Assembly (NCBI GenBank): GCA_035556755.1
Contig: DATMEP010000149.1
Location: 1 to 8,907, forward strand
Length of the DNA: 8,907 nucleotides
Direction of reading: 5' to 3'
Origin: VRUE01 sp035556755
Lineage (GTDB): Bacteria; Actinomycetota; Thermoleophilia; Solirubrobacterales; 70-9
Position numbers and translations under genes: made by a program. The stretch's first letter is position 1. Each line of letters begins with the position of its first letter. Under the pieces are notes generated by a model that ran no database searches, was not told the origin of the DNA, and saw only the letters and a program-made list of their open reading frames with translations. Positions 7,343-8,907 of this stretch are shown here, piece after piece.

Positions 7343-8503
7343 GTGTCGGACCTGACGCAAAACGCCGTCGACGTGCTGCCCGAGGGCAGGCTCGAAGAGC
7401 AGCTCGGGATCGACCGCCCGCTCCGGGTGAAGCTCGGGATCGACCCGACGACCGCCGACATCCACCTCGGCCACACGGTCGTGCTGGAGAAGCTGCGCGA
7501 GTTCCAGGCCGCCGGCCACACGGTCGTGCTGATCATCGGCGACTTCACCGCTCGGGTCGGCGACCCGAGCGGTCGCTCCGCCCAGCGACCGGTGCCGAGC
7601 GCCGAGGAGATCGCCGCCAACGCCGCGACCTACCAGGAGCAGGCCTTCAAGGTGCTCGACCGCGACCGCACCGAGGTCCGCTTCAACAGCGAGTGGCTGC
7701 GGATGGAGCCGGAGGCGCTGCTCGGACTGCTCGCCCAGACGACCGTCGCCCGCCTGCTCGAGCGAGACGACTTCCAGAAGCGGATGGCGGCCAACGCACC
7801 TATCGCCGCGGTCGAGCTGCTCTACCCGCTGCTGCAGGGATACGACTCGGTGGCGATCGAGGCCGACGTCGAGCTGGGGGGGACCGACCAGAAGTTCAAC
7901 CTGCTCTTCGGTCGCGACATCCAGGCCGCCCACGGGCAGCCGCCCCAGTCGATCCTGACGATGCCGATCCTGGTCGGGACCGACGGCGTCCAGAAGATGA
8001 GCAAGTCGCTCGGCAACTACGTCGGCGTCACCGACCCTCCGGAGGAGATGTTCGGCAAGCTGATGCGGATCCCCGACGAGGCGATGCCCGAGTACTTCCG
8101 GTTGCTGCTCGGCGGCGAGGTCCCCGAGGGGCCGCCGAACGAGGCGAAGCGGGAGCTGGGGCGGCGGATCGTCGAGCGTTTCCACGGCGGCGCCGCGGCC
8201 GGCGAGGCCGAGGAGCACTTCGACCGCCTCTTCGTCCGGCACGAGGCGCCGGAGGAGGTCGAGGAGATCGAGCTCGGCGAGTATCTGGGCGAGGACGGCT
8301 CCCAGGTCCACCTGCCGGTGCTGATGGCCGGCGCCTTCGGAATCAGCTCCAGCGAGGCTCGGCGACTGCTGAAGCAGGGCGGCGTCAGGCTCGACGGGGA
8401 GCCCCTGAACGGGGAGCGCCTCGACATGGATCCGGTCGATCTCGACGGCCGGGTGCTCCAGGCAGGCAAGCGCCGCTTCCGGCGCCTGCGCGCGCCCGCC
8501 TGA
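7343..8503 (+). CDS. tyrS: Tyrosyl-tRNA synthetase
   Basis: This is a class I aminoacyl-tRNA synthetase that charges tRNA-Tyr in the cytoplasm. From GTG 7343 it has 386 residues. The ATP-binding HIGH motif appears as HLGH (41-44) and the second signature is a perfect KMSKS (218-222). GIDPT and IIGDFTARVGDPSGRS in the Rossmann domain resemble the TyrZ/TyrRS-2 branch rather than the classical TyrS branch, which is my reading by eye. The last ~60 residues (FGISSSEARRLLKQGGVRLDG) form an S4 RNA-binding domain. The frame is open far upstream, but that part is antisense to the penicillin-binding protein gene and lacks family character. GTG gives a normal N-terminus (SDLTQNAVDVLPEG). An ATT at 7334, 12 bases after a GAGGAGG, is a much less likely start. 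The rRNA promoter begins 5 bp after the stop, so read-through from tyrS into the rRNA operon is conceivable. Confidence 0.93.
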   Translation: MSDLTQNAVDVLPEGRLEEQLGIDRPLRVKLGIDPTTADIHLGHTVVLEKLREFQAAGHTVVLIIGDFTARVGDPSGRSAQRPVPSAEEIAANAATYQEQAFKVLDRDRTEVRFNSEWLRMEPEALLGLLAQTTVARLLERDDFQKRMAANAPIAAVELLYPLLQGYDSVAIEADVELGGTDQKFNLLFGRDIQAAHGQPPQSILTMPILVGTDGVQKMSKSLGNYVGVTDPPEEMFGKLMRIPDEAMPEYFRLLLGGEVPEGPPNEAKRELGRRIVERFHGGAAAGEAEEHFDRLFVRHEAPEEVEEIELGEYLGEDGSQVHLPVLMAGAFGISSSEARRLLKQGGVRLDGEPLNGERLDMDPVDLDGRVLQAGKRRFRRLRAPA

Positions 8504-8508
8504 GGCGA

Positions 8509-8538
8509 TTAGGCAAACGACGCCCGCGGCGCTATACT
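8509..8538 (+). promoter_or_regulatory. Ribosomal RNA operon promoter
   Basis: TATACT at 8533-8538 is a near-consensus -10 hexamer. TTAGGC at 8509-8514 is a weak -35 candidate with an 18-base spacer. The expected start point is near 8545. The bases just after the -10 (GCTCGTC) are G+C-rich, as in discriminators of rRNA promoters under growth-rate and stringent control. It begins 5 bp after the tyrS stop. The -10 call is firmer than the -35 call. Confidence 0.6.
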
Positions 8539-8617
8539 GCTCGTCCCTTCGGGATTGGCCCGGTGCCATCCCGTGCGCAAACGACGGCGAGTCCCGCCGT
8601 AAAGGTCAAGGCGCAGC

Positions 8618-8627
8618 GGTCTTTGAA
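8618..8627 (+). promoter_or_regulatory. rRNA antitermination boxA
   Basis: GGTCTTTGAA, continued by AACT, closely matches boxA elements of rRNA leaders (Bacillus-type TGTTCTTTGAAAACT). In the nascent RNA boxA binds NusB and ribosomal protein S10 (NusE) to make RNA polymerase resist early termination. A 6-bp hairpin at 8584-8600 lies 17 bases upstream, in the usual place of a boxB-like stem. Confidence 0.75.
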
Positions 8628-8641
8628 AACTGAGCAGCGTG

Positions 8642-8670
8642 CACCCCGCGGACATTCGTGTCCGTGGGTG
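8642..8670 (+). other. Leader hairpin with UUCG loop
   Basis: CGGACA (8649-8654) pairs with TGTCCG (8659-8664) around a TTCG loop. CACCC (8642-8646) pairs with GGGTG (8666-8670). G8648 can wobble with T8665, leaving only C8647 bulged, so the stem reaches 12 pairs. It follows boxA by 14 bases. Confidence 0.6.
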
Positions 8671-8682
8671 TTTGAGCCCGAT

Positions 8683-8710
8683 CCACTCGACTCGTCAGCG
8701 TGTCGAGTGG
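8683..8710 (+). other. Leader hairpin with perfect 9-bp stem
   Basis: CCACTCGAC (8683-8691) and GTCGAGTGG (8702-8710) are perfect complements around a 10-base loop. It is not followed by a T-tract, so it is not an intrinsic terminator. It is more likely a structural or RNase III-related element of the rRNA leader. Confidence 0.65.
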
Positions 8711-8724
8711 TCTGATTTACCCGT

Positions 8725-8769
8725 CATGCCGGTCGCCGTACTTGTGTACTCGGCGGCCAGCCAGGCATG
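8725..8769 (+). other. Long leader hairpin just upstream of 16S rRNA
   Basis: CATGCC (8725-8730) pairs with GGCATG (8764-8769). GGTCGCCG (8731-8738) pairs with CGGCGGCC (8751-8758), with one G-U pair, and TAC/GTA closes a TTGT loop. CT (8749-8750) and AGCCA (8759-8763) bulge on the 3' side. This 17-pair structure ends 22 bases before the 16S 5' end and may guide processing. Confidence 0.6.
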
Positions 8770-8791
8770 GCAATCTCTGTGTAGAAGTACC

Positions 8792-8907
8792 TTCACGGAG
8801 AGTTTGATCCTGGCTCAGGACGAACGCTGGCGGCGTGCTTAACACATGCAAGTGGTGCGACGAACCAGGGCTTGCCCTGGGGCCAAGCCGCGAACGGGTG
8901 AGTAACA
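8792..8907 (+). rRNA. rrs: 16S ribosomal RNA, 5' end (continues past window)
   Basis: The conserved AGAGTTTGATCCTGGCTCAG (E. coli positions 8-27) begins at 8799, which puts the mature 5' end near 8792. GACGAACGCTGGCGGCGTGCTTAACACATG follows, with the GGCGTGCTTAACACATG form typical of actinobacteria and relatives. Later GCGAACGGGTGAGTAACA matches the conserved region around E. coli position 100-115. About 116 nt are present. The helix 6 region is unusual: CAAGTGGTGCGAC replaces the common CAAGTCGA form, followed by a CCAGGG-CTTG-CCCTGG hairpin at 8867-8882. Confidence 0.96.

Larger units (their letters stand above)
8545..8791 (+). other. 16S rRNA 5' leader (pre-rRNA), highly folded
   Basis: About 247 bases lie between the predicted transcription start and mature 16S rRNA, with no convincing protein gene. 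Hand folding gives five local hairpins: 8551-8572 (GGGA/TCCC plus TGG/CCA), 8584-8600 (ACGGCG/CGCCGT), 8642-8670, 8683-8710 and 8725-8769. A boxA lies at 8618-8627, between the second and third hairpins. This order (hairpin, boxA, processing stems) is what is expected of an rRNA leader that carries antitermination and RNase III processing signals. A small open frame on the plus strand at 8639-8842 runs into 16S rRNA and is not a gene. Confidence 0.75.

Noticed and set aside
8470..8485. Perfect 6-bp hairpin GCGCCG-CTTC-CGGCGC near the end of tyrS, considered as a terminator
   Set aside because: It lies before the stop codon and no T-tract follows; such stems are frequent in G+C-rich coding sequence.
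5771..8569. A 932-codon open frame on the minus strand spanning tyrS and part of the PBP gene
   Set aside because: It is out of frame with the PBP gene and antisense to tyrS, its translation is Arg/Gly/Pro/His-rich without domains, and both overlapped genes have intact family motifs. Long false frames are expected at this G+C content.
8639..8842. Small plus-strand open frame in the rRNA leader
   Set aside because: It runs through the leader hairpins into conserved 16S sequence and has no ribosome site, so it is not a protein gene.
1..8907. Search for CRISPR arrays, transposase genes, att sites, tRNA genes and toxin-antitoxin pairs
   Set aside because: No spaced direct repeats, terminal inverted repeats, tRNA-like cloverleaf or small paired frames with family motifs were seen by eye.

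Overview
The window comes from a high-GC bacterium (roughly 70% G+C by eye, with strong G/C preference at third codon positions). The start of the 16S rRNA gene has the actinobacterial-looking pattern GACGAACGCTGGCGGCGTGCTTAACACATG. Gene content and protein style suggest Actinomycetota, possibly a deep class such as Thermoleophilia. That placement is inference. Nothing looks like phage, plasmid, insertion sequence or CRISPR; this is core chromosome.

Layout: (1) bases 1-387, the 3' end of a branched-chain aminotransferase gene (ilvE); (2) a plus-strand run of cimA-type citramalate synthase (449-2008), a DegT/DnrJ-type PLP aminotransferase (2019-3149), argininosuccinate lyase argH (3160-4551) and a 3-methyladenine DNA glycosylase of the AAG/MPG family (4548-5147). 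The last four are tightly packed (10-bp gaps, then a 4-bp overlap) and look like one transcription unit; (3) a minus-strand class A penicillin-binding protein (7335-5149), whose stop lies 1 bp from the glycosylase stop and whose start lies 7 bp from the next gene; (4) plus-strand tyrS (7343-8503); (5) an rRNA promoter directly after tyrS, a structured leader with a boxA antitermination element, and the first ~116 nt of 16S rRNA running off the end.

How they work together: ilvE and cimA fit the citramalate (pyruvate) route to isoleucine, with CimA making the first intermediate and IlvE doing the last transamination. argH is the last step of arginine synthesis. argH, mpg and tyrS are near one another in other actinobacteria, and here the penicillin-binding protein gene sits in reverse orientation between mpg and tyrS. 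tyrS and the rRNA operon both serve translation.

I did not find a convincing undescribed system. The points most worth a second look are the 7-bp divergent tyrS/pbp junction with a possible leaderless tyrS promoter, the folded rRNA leader, the unusual sequence around 16S helix 6, the unplaced DegT aminotransferase, and family-signature departures in CimA and ArgH.
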